A program made the translations under genes and the position numbers. From positions 310,001 through 374,000 of the forward strand of contig CAWEDI010000024.1 of the NCBI GenBank assembly GCA_963807735.1: a stretch of 64,000 bases of DNA, read 5' to 3'. Under the pieces are notes generated by a model. That model did no database searches, had not been told where the DNA came from, and was given only the letters and a program-made list of their open reading frames with translations. The stretch's first letter is position 1. Every line of letters starts with the position of its first letter. Of this stretch, positions 16,143-24,613 are shown piece by piece. The stretch comes from Roseiarcus sp963807735. Lineage in GTDB: Bacteria; Pseudomonadota; Alphaproteobacteria; Rhizobiales; Beijerinckiaceae.

Positions 16143-16691
16143 ATGATGCTCGCTTTCACGCGGCGCGCCCTGATCGCGCTCCCCCTTCTCGCCGCGCTGC
16201 CGGCGTTCGCCGACGAGGCGACCGATACGATCGACCTCAAGACCAAGAACGGCGACGTCGTCATCAAGCTCAGGCCCGACATCGCCCCCAAGCACGTCAA
16301 GCAGATCCAGGCGCTGGTCGCCAAGCATTTCTACGACGGCATCGTCTTCCACCGGGTAATCCCCGGCTTCATGGCGCAGACCGGCGACCCGACAGGTACC
16401 GGCAGCGGCGGCTCCGACTTGCCGAACGTGCCGCTGGAGGCGTCGGCGGAGCCGTTCAAGCGCGGCACGGTGGGCATGGCGCGCGCCCAGGACCCTGATT
16501 CCGCGAACTCGCAATTCTTCATCTGCACCGCCGATTCGCCGTTCCTCAACGGGAGCTACACCGTGTTCGGCGAGGTGGTTTCCGGCATGGACGTCGTCGA
16601 CAAGATCAAGGCGGGCACGCAGGCCAACAACGGGGCCGTGAAAAATCCCGACAAGATCGTCTCGATGCGCTTTGCGCCGGACGCGAAATAA
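16143..16691 (+). CDS. ppiA: Periplasmic cyclophilin-type peptidyl-prolyl isomerase
   Basis: A 182-residue cyclophilin with a signal peptide (RRALIALPLLAALPAFADE), so it acts in the periplasm. The catalytic core YDGIVFHRVIPGFMAQTGDPTGTGSGG contains the conserved His-Arg and Gln, and NSQFFIC is present. It is 11 bases from a second, cytoplasmic cyclophilin gene that shares the same core motifs, so the pair probably arose by duplication and is co-transcribed. Confidence 0.92.
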   Translation: MMLAFTRRALIALPLLAALPAFADEATDTIDLKTKNGDVVIKLRPDIAPKHVKQIQALVAKHFYDGIVFHRVIPGFMAQTGDPTGTGSGGSDLPNVPLEASAEPFKRGTVGMARAQDPDSANSQFFICTADSPFLNGSYTVFGEVVSGMDVVDKIKAGTQANNGAVKNPDKIVSMRFAPDAK

Positions 16692-16702
16692 GGAGAGCAA
16701 TC

Positions 16703-17155
16703 ATGAGCGAAGGCAACACATTGACGCTGGAGACGACCAAGGGTCCGGTCGTCATCGAGATGAACCCGACGATTGCCCCCGGTCACGTCGCCCACATCAA
16801 GAAGCTCGTTGGCGAAGGCTTCTATGATGGCGTGGTGTTTCACCGCGTGATCGAGGGCTTCATGGCGCAGACCGGTTGCCCGCATGGCACGGGCACCGGC
16901 GGCTCGAAATACCCGAACCTGAAGGCCGAGTTCAACGCCGAGCCGCATGTGCGCGGCACGGTGTCGATGGCGCGCGCGCAGAGCCCCGACTCCGCCAACT
17001 CGCAGTTCTTCATCTGCTTTGACGACGCCCGCTTCCTCGACAAGCAATACACCGCCTGGGGCAAGGTGGTGTCGGGGATGGAGAACGTCGACAAGATCAA
17101 GCGCGGCGAGCCGGTGAAGGATCCCGATAAGATCGTCAAGGCGACGGTGGGCTGA
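16703..17155 (+). CDS. ppiB: Cytoplasmic cyclophilin-type peptidyl-prolyl isomerase
   Basis: A 150-residue cyclophilin without signal peptide. Core motifs are YDGVVFHRVIEGFMAQTGCP and NSQFFICFDD. The ATG follows AAGGAGAGCAATC. It is in line with ppiA and followed 68 bases later by queA, a gene order common in Hyphomicrobiales. Confidence 0.93.
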   Translation: MSEGNTLTLETTKGPVVIEMNPTIAPGHVAHIKKLVGEGFYDGVVFHRVIEGFMAQTGCPHGTGTGGSKYPNLKAEFNAEPHVRGTVSMARAQSPDSANSQFFICFDDARFLDKQYTAWGKVVSGMENVDKIKRGEPVKDPDKIVKATVG

Positions 17156-17223
17156 GCTTGGCTTTTGGCCGGGAGGAAAGTCGCGCCGGGATGTCTGGCG
17201 ACTTACCCCTTGTTTGAAAACCG

Positions 17224-18288
17224 ATGCGCGTCGATCTCTTTGACTACGCGCTCCCGCCCGAGCGCATTGCGCTTGCGCCCGCGAGCCCACGAGACTCTGC
17301 GCGGCTCTTGCACGCGCCGGCGAGCGGCGACTTCGTCGATCTCACTATCGCCGACTTGCCGCGCCTCATCCGTCCTGGCGACGCGCTGGTGGTCAACGAC
17401 ACGCGGGTGCTGCCCGCCCGGCTCCACGGGGCGCGCACCCGCGGCGCGGCGGTGGCGCGCGTTGAGGCGCTGCTCATCAAGCGCCTCGACCCGAGCCGCT
17501 GGCGTGCCCTCGTCCGTCCGGCAAAGAAGCTGAAAATCGGCGAGCGCGTGCGGTTCGGCGAGAGCCCCGCCGTCTGCCTGCTCGGCGCGCTCGACGCCAC
17601 CGTCGAGGCCAAGGGCGAGGGCGGCGAGATGACCTTCGCCTTCGATCTCGCGGGGCCGGCGCTCGACGAGGCGTTCGAGCGCGTCGGCCAGGTTCCGCTG
17701 CCGCCCTACATTGAAGCGCGGCGCGCGGTGACGGCGCAGGACCGCGCCGATTATCAGACGATCTTCGCTGACGAACCCGGCGCTGTCGCCGCCCCGACCG
17801 CCGGCCTGCATTTCACGCCCGACCTGATCGCCCGCCTCGAAGTCGCCGGCGCGAGCCTGCATCGCCTGACCCTGCATGTCGGCGCCGGGACGTTCCTGCC
17901 CGTCAAGAGCGACGACACCGCCGATCATCGCATGCATGCGGAATGGGGGCGGCTCGACGCGGCGACGGCGGAGGCGCTGAACGCCGCGCGGCGGGTCGTC
18001 GCCATCGGCACGACCTCGCTGCGCCTGCTGGAGAGCGCGGCGGGAGAGGATGGCGTGTTGCGGCCGTTCGAGGGCGAGACGGACATCTTCATCACGCCGG
18101 GCTATAAGTTTCGCGCGGTCGACGCGTTGTTCACCAACTTCCACTTGCCGCGGTCGACGCTGGTGATGCTGGTCGCCGCCTTCGCCGGCCACCAGCGCGC
18201 GCTAGCGGCCTATAGGCATGCGGTCGCCGCCAACTATCGGTTCTACAGCTACGGCGACGCCTGCTTCTTCGAGCGCGGCGCATCCTAG
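17224..18288 (+). CDS. queA: tRNA preQ1(34) S-adenosylmethionine ribosyltransferase-isomerase
   Basis: A 354-residue enzyme that transfers and rearranges the ribosyl group of SAM onto preQ1 in tRNA to form epoxyqueuosine. Family motifs seen are MRVDLFDYALPPERIAL at the start, VVNDTRVLPARL, PTAGLHFTPDL, HVGAGTFLPV and NFHLPRSTLVMLVAAFAG. Length is usual. It is 8 bases upstream of tgt, the enzyme that supplies its tRNA substrate, so the two form one queuosine operon. Confidence 0.96.
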   Translation: MRVDLFDYALPPERIALAPASPRDSARLLHAPASGDFVDLTIADLPRLIRPGDALVVNDTRVLPARLHGARTRGAAVARVEALLIKRLDPSRWRALVRPAKKLKIGERVRFGESPAVCLLGALDATVEAKGEGGEMTFAFDLAGPALDEAFERVGQVPLPPYIEARRAVTAQDRADYQTIFADEPGAVAAPTAGLHFTPDLIARLEVAGASLHRLTLHVGAGTFLPVKSDDTADHRMHAEWGRLDAATAEALNAARRVVAIGTTSLRLLESAAGEDGVLRPFEGETDIFITPGYKFRAVDALFTNFHLPRSTLVMLVAAFAGHQRALAAYRHAVAANYRFYSYGDACFFERGAS

Positions 18289-18296
18289 AGGTTTCG

Positions 18297-19440
18297 ATGA
18301 CCGCCGACGCTGCGTTCCGGTTTGAGGTGCTGGCCCGCGATGGCGCGGCGCGGTTCGGCGAGATCGTCACGCCGCGCGGGACGATCCGCACGCCGGCGTT
18401 CATGCCGGTCGGCACGGCGGCGACGGTGAAGGCGATATACCCGGACGAAGTCGCAGCCCTCGGCGCCGATATCGTGCTCGGCAACACCTATCATCTGATG
18501 CTCGCCCCCGGCGCGGAGCGCATCGCCCGGCTCGGCGGCCTGCACGCGTTCATGCAATGGGAGCGGCCGATTCTCACCGACTCCGGCGGCTTTCAGGTGA
18601 TGAGCCTGTCGAAGCTGCGCAAGCTCGACGAGCGCGGCGTGGTCTTCCAATCGCACATCGACGGCTCGCGCCACGAACTGACCCCGGAACGGGCGATGGA
18701 GATCCAGGCGCTGCTCGGTTCCGACATCCAGATGCAGCTTGACGAATGCGTGCGGCTGCCATGTTCGCGCGAGGAGGCGGAGCGGGCAATGCGGCTGTCG
18801 TTGCGCTGGGCGGAGCGCTCGCGACGCGCCTTCGCCGGCGGTCTCGGGGCAGGCGACGTTCGGCATCGTCCAGGGCGGGGTGGAGCGCGATCTCCGAATC
18901 GAAAGCGCGCGCGCCTTGGCCGACATGGATTTCCACGGGATCGCCGTCGGCGGTCTCGCGGTCGGCGAGCCGCAGGCGGTGATGCTCGACATGATCGAGA
19001 CCGTCGAGCCGCATCTGCCCGCCGGCAAGCCGCGCTATCTGATGGGAGTCGGGACGCCGGACGATCTGTTGCAAGCGCTGATGCGCGGCGTCGATATGTT
19101 TGATTGCGTGATGCCGACCCGGGCCGGGCGGCACGGGCTCGCCTACACCCGCGACGGCCGCATGAACCTGAAGAACGCCCGTTTCGCGGACGACCCGCGG
19201 CCGATCGACGAAGCATCGTTGGCTTACGCGGGCCGGCGTTTCTCGCGCGCTTACTTGAGACATCTTGTCAAATCGGGCGAGATCCTCGGCATGATGGCGT
19301 TGACGGCGATCAATATCGCTTACTATCAGGCGCTGATGGCGGGCGCGCGGGAGGCGATCAAAGCCGCCCGGCTTGCCGACTTTGTAGCGGAGACCCGGGA
19401 AACTTGGCGACGAGGCGAAATCCTAGGCGCCCAAAAGTAA
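18297..19440 (+). pseudogene. tgt: tRNA-guanine transglycosylase with a single-base frameshift
   Basis: Reads as Tgt across two frames. Frame one gives the N-terminal half, including AFMPVGTAATVKA, NTYHLML and TDSGGFQVMSLS with the catalytic Asp region. It runs to about 18840, after which the match moves to the next frame with GQATFGIVQGGVERDLR, GVGTPDDLL, MFDCVMPTRAGRHG and a complete C-terminus. One extra base, most simply a G at 18840, explains the shift; without it the protein would be 380 residues, the normal length. Since queA upstream is intact, a consensus error is as likely as a true mutation. As written, the gene would not make a functional enzyme. Confidence 0.85.
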
Positions 19441-19470
19441 GGCGTCCGCCGCTCGCGCCCACAAAAGCAA

Positions 19471-19502
19471 CAAGGCCGGAGCTCTCGCCCCGGCCTTGTA
19501 TT
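19471..19502 (+). terminator. Hairpin terminator after tgt
   Basis: CAAGGCCGG and CCGGCCTTG form a perfect 9-base stem around a 10-base loop, followed by TATTT. It lies 30 bases past the tgt stop and probably ends the cyclophilin-queuosine transcript. Confidence 0.6.
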
Positions 19503-19867
19503 TCAGGCCCGTTCCTTTTCGGCGAAAAAGTGGCGATCGCGTCTAAAACTCAAGGAGAGCCGCGCGATTTCGTCTTTTCCGCCCCTCGTCCTCCCACAGA
19601 CTCGGCGTGTGGCGCTCCCCTCGGGTTGGGGCGGCGGCCTCCTTTTGCTACGCGGACGGGTTCTAGAACATCGCTGACGCGGTGTCACCATCTTGGGCAA
19701 CCCTGCCATGCACTTTTTTTTCGATGGCGCCGTAATTTTGTTCATCTGCTGAGGTGGCGATACAAATGTTCGATCGCGCTGCGCCGCTTTTGTTATGCGT
19801 TGCGATATCGTAAACAGCGCCCGCCTTTGGGCGCCGAGAGGCGCTGCCCTAGAGTCCCGGAGCCCCT
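19503..19867. other. Intergenic region before eno
   Basis: About 365 bases with no supported gene. It includes a long T-run near 19711-19719 and relatively AT-rich sequence from 19720 to 19815 that could hold the eno promoter. No riboswitch-like structure was recognised. Confidence 0.4.
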
Positions 19868-21148
19868 ATGACCGCCATCATCGACATCGCCGCGCGCGAA
19901 ATTCTCGACAGCCGCGGTAATCCCACAGTTGAAGTCGACGTGACCTTGGAGGATGGCTCAATGGGGCGCGCCGCCGTCCCCTCCGGCGCCTCGACGGGCG
20001 CGCACGAGGCCGTCGAATTGCGCGATGGCGACAAGAGCCGGTTCGGCGGCAAAGGCGTCCTCAAGGCGGTCGAGGCGGTGAACCGCGACATCTTCGACGC
20101 GATCTCCGGCTTCGACGCGGAGGATCAGGTCCTGATCGATCAGACGATGATCGAACTCGACGGCACGCCCAACAAGGCCAAGCTCGGCGCGAACGCGATC
20201 CTCGGGGTTTCGTTGGCGGTCGCCAAAGCCGCGGCGGAAGCCTCGAGCCTACCGCTGTACCGCTACATCGGAGGCGTCACGGCGCGCGTGCTGCCCGTGC
20301 CGATGATGAACATCCTGAACGGCGGCGTCCACGCCGACAATCCGATCGACTTCCAGGAGTTCATGATCCTGCCGCTCGGCGCGCCGTCGCTGAAGGAGGC
20401 GGTGCGCTGGGGCTCGGAGGTGTTCCAAACCCTGAAAGGCCAGCTCAAGAAAGCCGGCCACAACACCAATGTCGGCGACGAGGGCGGCTTTGCGCCAAAT
20501 CTCCCCTCCGCCGAGGCGGCGCTCGATTTCTGCATGAAAGCCATCGAGTCGGCCGGCTTCAAGCCCGGCGCCGACATGGGGCTCGGGCTCGATTGCGCGG
20601 CGACCGAGTTCTTCAAGAACGGCGCCTACGTCTACGGCGGCGAGAACAAGACGCGCTCGATCGACGAGCAGGTCGCCTATCTGAAGTTGCTCTCCGAAAC
20701 CTACCCGATCGTGACGATCGAGGACGGCATGTCGGAGGACGATTGGGACGGCTGGAAGAAACTGACCGACGCAATCGGCGCCAAGACCCAACTCGTCGGC
20801 GACGACCTGTTCGTGACTAACGTCAAGCGCCTCGATCGCGGCGTCAAGGAGCACATCGCCAACTCGATTCTGGTCAAGGTCAACCAGATCGGCTCGCTGA
20901 CCGAGACGCTCGCCGCCGTCGACATGGCGCATCGCGCCGGCTACACCGCCGTGATGTCCCACCGCTCCGGCGAGACCGAGGATTCGACCATCGCCGATCT
21001 CGCGGTCGCCACCAATTGCGGGCAGATCAAGACCGGCTCGCTCGCCCGCTCCGACCGGCTCGCCAAATACAACCAGCTCATCCGCATCGAGGAGGAACTC
21101 GGCGGGCAGGCCAAATACGCGGGACGCGGCGCCCTGAAGGCGCGGTGA
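19868..21148 (+). CDS. eno: Enolase
   Basis: A 426-residue glycolytic enzyme converting 2-phosphoglycerate to phosphoenolpyruvate. Landmarks are REILDSRGNPTVEVDV, PSGASTGAHEAVELRD, the NVGDEGGFAPNL loop, the metal-binding IEDGMSEDDWDGW, LVGDDLFVTN and SHRSGETEDSTIADLAV with the catalytic Lys just upstream (LVKVNQIG). Full length, with no disruption. It is followed 38 bases later by ftsB, the usual order in alphaproteobacteria. Confidence 0.97.
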   Translation: MTAIIDIAAREILDSRGNPTVEVDVTLEDGSMGRAAVPSGASTGAHEAVELRDGDKSRFGGKGVLKAVEAVNRDIFDAISGFDAEDQVLIDQTMIELDGTPNKAKLGANAILGVSLAVAKAAAEASSLPLYRYIGGVTARVLPVPMMNILNGGVHADNPIDFQEFMILPLGAPSLKEAVRWGSEVFQTLKGQLKKAGHNTNVGDEGGFAPNLPSAEAALDFCMKAIESAGFKPGADMGLGLDCAATEFFKNGAYVYGGENKTRSIDEQVAYLKLLSETYPIVTIEDGMSEDDWDGWKKLTDAIGAKTQLVGDDLFVTNVKRLDRGVKEHIANSILVKVNQIGSLTETLAAVDMAHRAGYTAVMSHRSGETEDSTIADLAVATNCGQIKTGSLARSDRLAKYNQLIRIEEELGGQAKYAGRGALKAR

Positions 21149-21186
21149 GCCGGGAGACGGCAAGAGGTTGTTAACCCTGGCGCGGC

Positions 21187-21525
21187 ATGGTCGCGTCCAT
21201 GATCGTCAGAAGCCGCGCGCGCGCGATCCTCGTCCCGCTTTTCTTCTATCTCGTGCTGGGGAGCGCGAGCGCCTATCTCGTCAAGAACGCCTCGCGCGGG
21301 CAGCACGGGACCGAGGCGCGCGTCACCTTCGATCGCGAGTCGGCAGAGTTGAAGACGCAGCTCGCGTCGATGCAGGATGAGCGCGAACGCTGGGCGCGGC
21401 GCGTCGATTCGCTGCGCAACGAATCGATTGATCGCGACCTTCTGGAGCAAGAGGCGCGCGCCAGGCTCAATCGGGTCACGAGGGACGAGGTGATGATCTT
21501 CACCGACGTCCGTCCCAGCCATTAG
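21187..21525 (+). CDS. ftsB: FtsB/DivIC-type septum formation initiator
   Basis: A 112-residue bitopic membrane protein of the divisome. One N-terminal transmembrane helix (ILVPLFFYLVLGSASAYLV) is followed by a coiled-coil region (ESAELKTQLASMQDERERWARRVDSL) and the conserved LLEQEARARLN region. It would bind FtsL and FtsQ at the division site. An alternative ATG lies four codons in. Position directly after eno supports the call. Confidence 0.85.
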   Translation: MVASMIVRSRARAILVPLFFYLVLGSASAYLVKNASRGQHGTEARVTFDRESAELKTQLASMQDERERWARRVDSLRNESIDRDLLEQEARARLNRVTRDEVMIFTDVRPSH

Positions 21526-21634
21526 CAGGTTCGACGACCCCTTTGCGCTTTCGGGCTGGCAGGGTCGCTGGCGCCCGCGGTCGGGTTCGAAGCGGCTCCA
21601 GGGGTCCAAACCAGCGCCCTATCGCAAATCTAGC

Positions 21635-23114
21635 TCAACGGCGGTTTGTAGTTCGTCGGCTTCGGGGCGGAGGCGGCGATGAAACGGAGTTCGCCGGCGT
21701 CGCTTCCCCTGCGTTCGTTGATTCGCCGAAACATCGCGTCATAGCCTGAGTGACGGCCGCCTCGTCGGGAGCGATGTCGCTTGCCCATGCGACAATCCCG
21801 TCGGGCCGCACGAGGACGGCGCGCAAGCCCAGCCGGTTCCGCACGTCGCCCGCGAAATAGTTGATGCGGTCGGACCTGCGGTTCGCGAGCGCCTGAAGCA
21901 AGAGGCTAAGATCGAAGTCTACGAGCTAGCCCCTCCCGTCGCGCATAAGGCCGCCGACCCTCGTTCCGTGGCTCCCGTCGAAATCGGGAACGCTGCGCCC
22001 CACCAGCGGATGGCCGCCATTGAGATCGTAGCGGAGCGAAACGCCCCACACACGCTCGGCGAAGTAGGAGGCGCCGTCGCGCGTCTCGATGAGATCGCGG
22101 ACGATGGCTGCGAGAGCACGCGAACTTCGGCTCGGCCGCATCAGCGCAACCTGGGCGCGCGACCAGTCAAGAACTTGCGCTCCGATCGGATGCCGTTCAC
22201 GCGCACAGGTGTCGAGCAGGCCGATCGGCGCGTCGCCCCGAACTGTTGCTGCAAGCTTCCGGCCAAGGTTCATTGCGTCACCGGGCCGAGATTAAGCCCC
22301 TGACCGCCGAGCGGCGAATGGATGTGCGCAGCATCGCCGGCCAGCAGCACACGGCCCTTGCGGTACTCCGTCGCCTGATAGGCGCGATCGGTCCAGGTCG
22401 TCGCGAGTTCGAGCTTTGTCACCAGGACGTCGGCGCCGGAGATTTTTCTCAGCACCCTCTCGATGTGGTCGCTTGTGATCGGAGAGGACCGATGGAAGGC
22501 GCCGCCATCGAAATCGACCATCCCGATCGTGCCCGGCGGCGTGAAAATATACATCCCCTCCGCTGTGTGCCACCGACCGGCCTTGAGTTTGTCGGGGTCG
22601 GCTAATTCGGCCTGGACCGAATAGCCGGTGAACTCGGGGTCGGCGCCGACAAAGCCGACCCCTGCCGCCTTGCGCACCACACTGCGCGCGCCATCGCAGC
22701 CGACGAGCCAGCGGCCCGGGAACGCCTCGCCGTCCACCCGAACGACGACGTGCTCATCCGATGGTTTGAAACCCACGACGCCGCGGCCTCGCAGGATTTT
22801 CACTCTAAAGCGTTCGCGCGCGTCGCCGGGACGGATTCGATACCCGCCATTTCAGCGGCGAGATTGCTGACGGGGCCGGGCAGGCGATACGGCCAGTGCG
22901 TACTGTCGATCTGGTCGCGGAAGAATTGGATGCCGGCGAAGTGGCCGGCGACGCTCACATTCCCCGGTTGGTTTTGCAACATCGATACAAGCGAAAGCAC
23001 GATCGTCCTGATAGAAGGCAATGGGCGGAGACCTCCGTCCTTCGGCGAGCGTTCGGCGACGGAGGCGGCGCGGTCGCTTGAGAAGGTCAAGGCAAAGATC
23101 ATGACGCACGTCAA
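21635..23114 (-). pseudogene. Decayed FAD-dependent aromatic-ring-type monooxygenase
   Basis: Parts of a PheA/TfdB-type flavin monooxygenase are readable in order. First comes HFAGIQFFRDQIDST (near 22920-22960). From 22803 to 22270 follow VKILRGRGVVGF, WLVGCDGARSVVRKAAGVGF and the FAD motif GRVLLAGDAAHIHSPLGGQGLNLG. MNLGRKLAATVRGD runs from 22273, and the thioredoxin-like tail VRPDGIVAWASD ends it. The pieces are separated by a frameshift near 22800, another near 22275 and an in-frame TAG at 21926-21928 (GRG-stop-LVDFD). The N-terminal GxGxxG dinucleotide motif is missing. Several independent lesions make this a true pseudogene. Confidence 0.85.
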
Positions 23115-23551
23115 GGTCGAACGGGTCTACGGTGTACGATCATGCAAACGATTGTTGAGACGTAGTTCTCGCCAAACAAGAGGTTTTTATAGGTGCGTCG
23201 CCTGATAGGTCCCGCGGGGAATCCGCCGCGCGCCTTAGTCGAACAATGTCGCGAGGATCCGAATAGATTTCACACTTGTCTCACAATCGAATTGACCATG
23301 CGCCCCGAAAATGACGCCTCTCACTTCCCGTCTCGTTCGACATAATCGCTCGTATCTCGTCGTGTCGGCTTTCAACTATGAGGGCGCGGAGCGGGCGATC
23401 CTGGCGGGTCTCGACGCGAAGCGGCGGCGGGGAGAATGTCGCTTCGGTTGCCCGGAGCGGTTGTTGGGTCGGCGCCGACGATTGCCACCGCCCGACGCTT
23501 TTTCTCGGGCTCGAATCCTGATACGCGTTGTTGTCTGGGGGGCCGCTCGAC
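23115..23551. other. Intergenic region, nothing recognised
   Basis: About 440 bases between the monooxygenase remnant and the first HlyD gene. Only low-complexity overlapping frames are present. The part near 23260-23300 is AT-richer and could hold the promoter of the export operon. Confidence 0.4.
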
Positions 23552-24613
23552 ATGTCGACATCCGATCTGACTCGCCCCGATGAGGCTGAGGTTGTGCCCG
23601 CGGACACTCCGCGCGCGAAGCCGCCGGAACCGGCGCGACGCACCGCCGTCGTGTTGTTTGTCGTCGTGGCGGGGATCGCCGGCCTTTCGCTCTGGTATCT
23701 GTTCCAATCCCAGCCGCTGGTCGTGCAAGGGGAGGCGGACGCGACGCGGATCGACATTGCGGCGCGCGTCGATGGGTTGGTCCGTGATCGTCCGGTCCAC
23801 CGTAGCGACAATGTCGCGGCCGGCCAGCTTCTGCTGGTTATCGACAACCCCGAACTCGTCGCCAAACTGAATGAGGCGCGCACCGCCAAAGCCGCGGCAG
23901 AGGCCAATCTCGCAAACGTTCTCGCGGGCGTTCGCAAGGAGGAAATCGCCCAGCGCGAAGCGAACGTCGCGGCGAGCCAGGCCAGTCTCGTGCTCGCCCA
24001 GCAGGAATATAACCGCACCAAGCAGCTCTCGGAGCACGATTTCGCCTCTCAACAAAAGTTGCAGCAGGAGACGGCGTCACTCGATGTTGCGAAGAGCGCG
24101 TTAGGGCAAGCCACGGCCGCCCGGAACGAGGCGGTGGCGGGCGCAACCCGCGAACAGCGAGCCGTCGCGCAAGCGGGGGTCGTGAGCGCCGACGCCGCCC
24201 TGCAGACCTTGCAAGCGCAGGTTGACGAGCTTCAAGTCAAGGCGCCGATCGCCGCGCAGGTCTATCGGATCGGCAGCGAGCTCGGAGAATATGTCTCGCC
24301 GGGCGTGCCGCTGCTTTCGCTCGTCGATCTCGGCGATGTTTGGTTCCGCTTTGATCTGCGTGAGGACCTGGCGCGAAATCTCAAAGTCGGGGACACGTTC
24401 TCGGTCCGTGTCCCCGCGCTGGCGGACCGGTTGGTCAACGTGAAGGTGAAGACGATCGCGCCGCGCGGAGAATATTCGGGTTGGCGGGCGACGCGGGCGA
24501 CCGGCGACTTTGATCTGCGCACTTTCGAGGTCCGCGCTTATCCGGTTGATCCCCTGCCGACGCTGCGGCCCGGCATGAGCGCTTATGTCGAATGGAAGGG
24601 CGGCGAGCGATGA
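23552..24613 (+). CDS. HlyD-family membrane fusion protein (first of pair)
   Basis: A 353-residue periplasmic adaptor. After a short cytoplasmic N-terminus comes one membrane helix (TAVVLFVVVAGIAGLSLWYLF), a barrel/lipoyl half (RIDIAARVDGLV), a long coiled-coil hairpin (residues ~95-215, Ala/Gln/Glu-rich) and the second lipoyl half plus beta-barrel (VKAPIAAQVYRIGSELGEYVSPG, WFRFDLREDL). Such proteins bridge an inner-membrane transporter and an outer-membrane channel. It overlaps the permease gene by ATGA, so the two are coupled. Confidence 0.88.
   Translation: MSTSDLTRPDEAEVVPADTPRAKPPEPARRTAVVLFVVVAGIAGLSLWYLFQSQPLVVQGEADATRIDIAARVDGLVRDRPVHRSDNVAAGQLLLVIDNPELVAKLNEARTAKAAAEANLANVLAGVRKEEIAQREANVAASQASLVLAQQEYNRTKQLSEHDFASQQKLQQETASLDVAKSALGQATAARNEAVAGATREQRAVAQAGVVSADAALQTLQAQVDELQVKAPIAAQVYRIGSELGEYVSPGVPLLSLVDLGDVWFRFDLREDLARNLKVGDTFSVRVPALADRLVNVKVKTIAPRGEYSGWRATRATGDFDLRTFEVRAYPVDPLPTLRPGMSAYVEWKGGER

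Noticed and set aside
21540..21620. Possible tRNA because of a GGTTCGAA-like stretch
   Set aside because: No acceptor stem, anticodon arm or CCA-compatible end could be folded around it.
23311..23583. A 90-codon frame before the HlyD gene
   Set aside because: It overlaps the HlyD start, is Arg-rich and has no domain.
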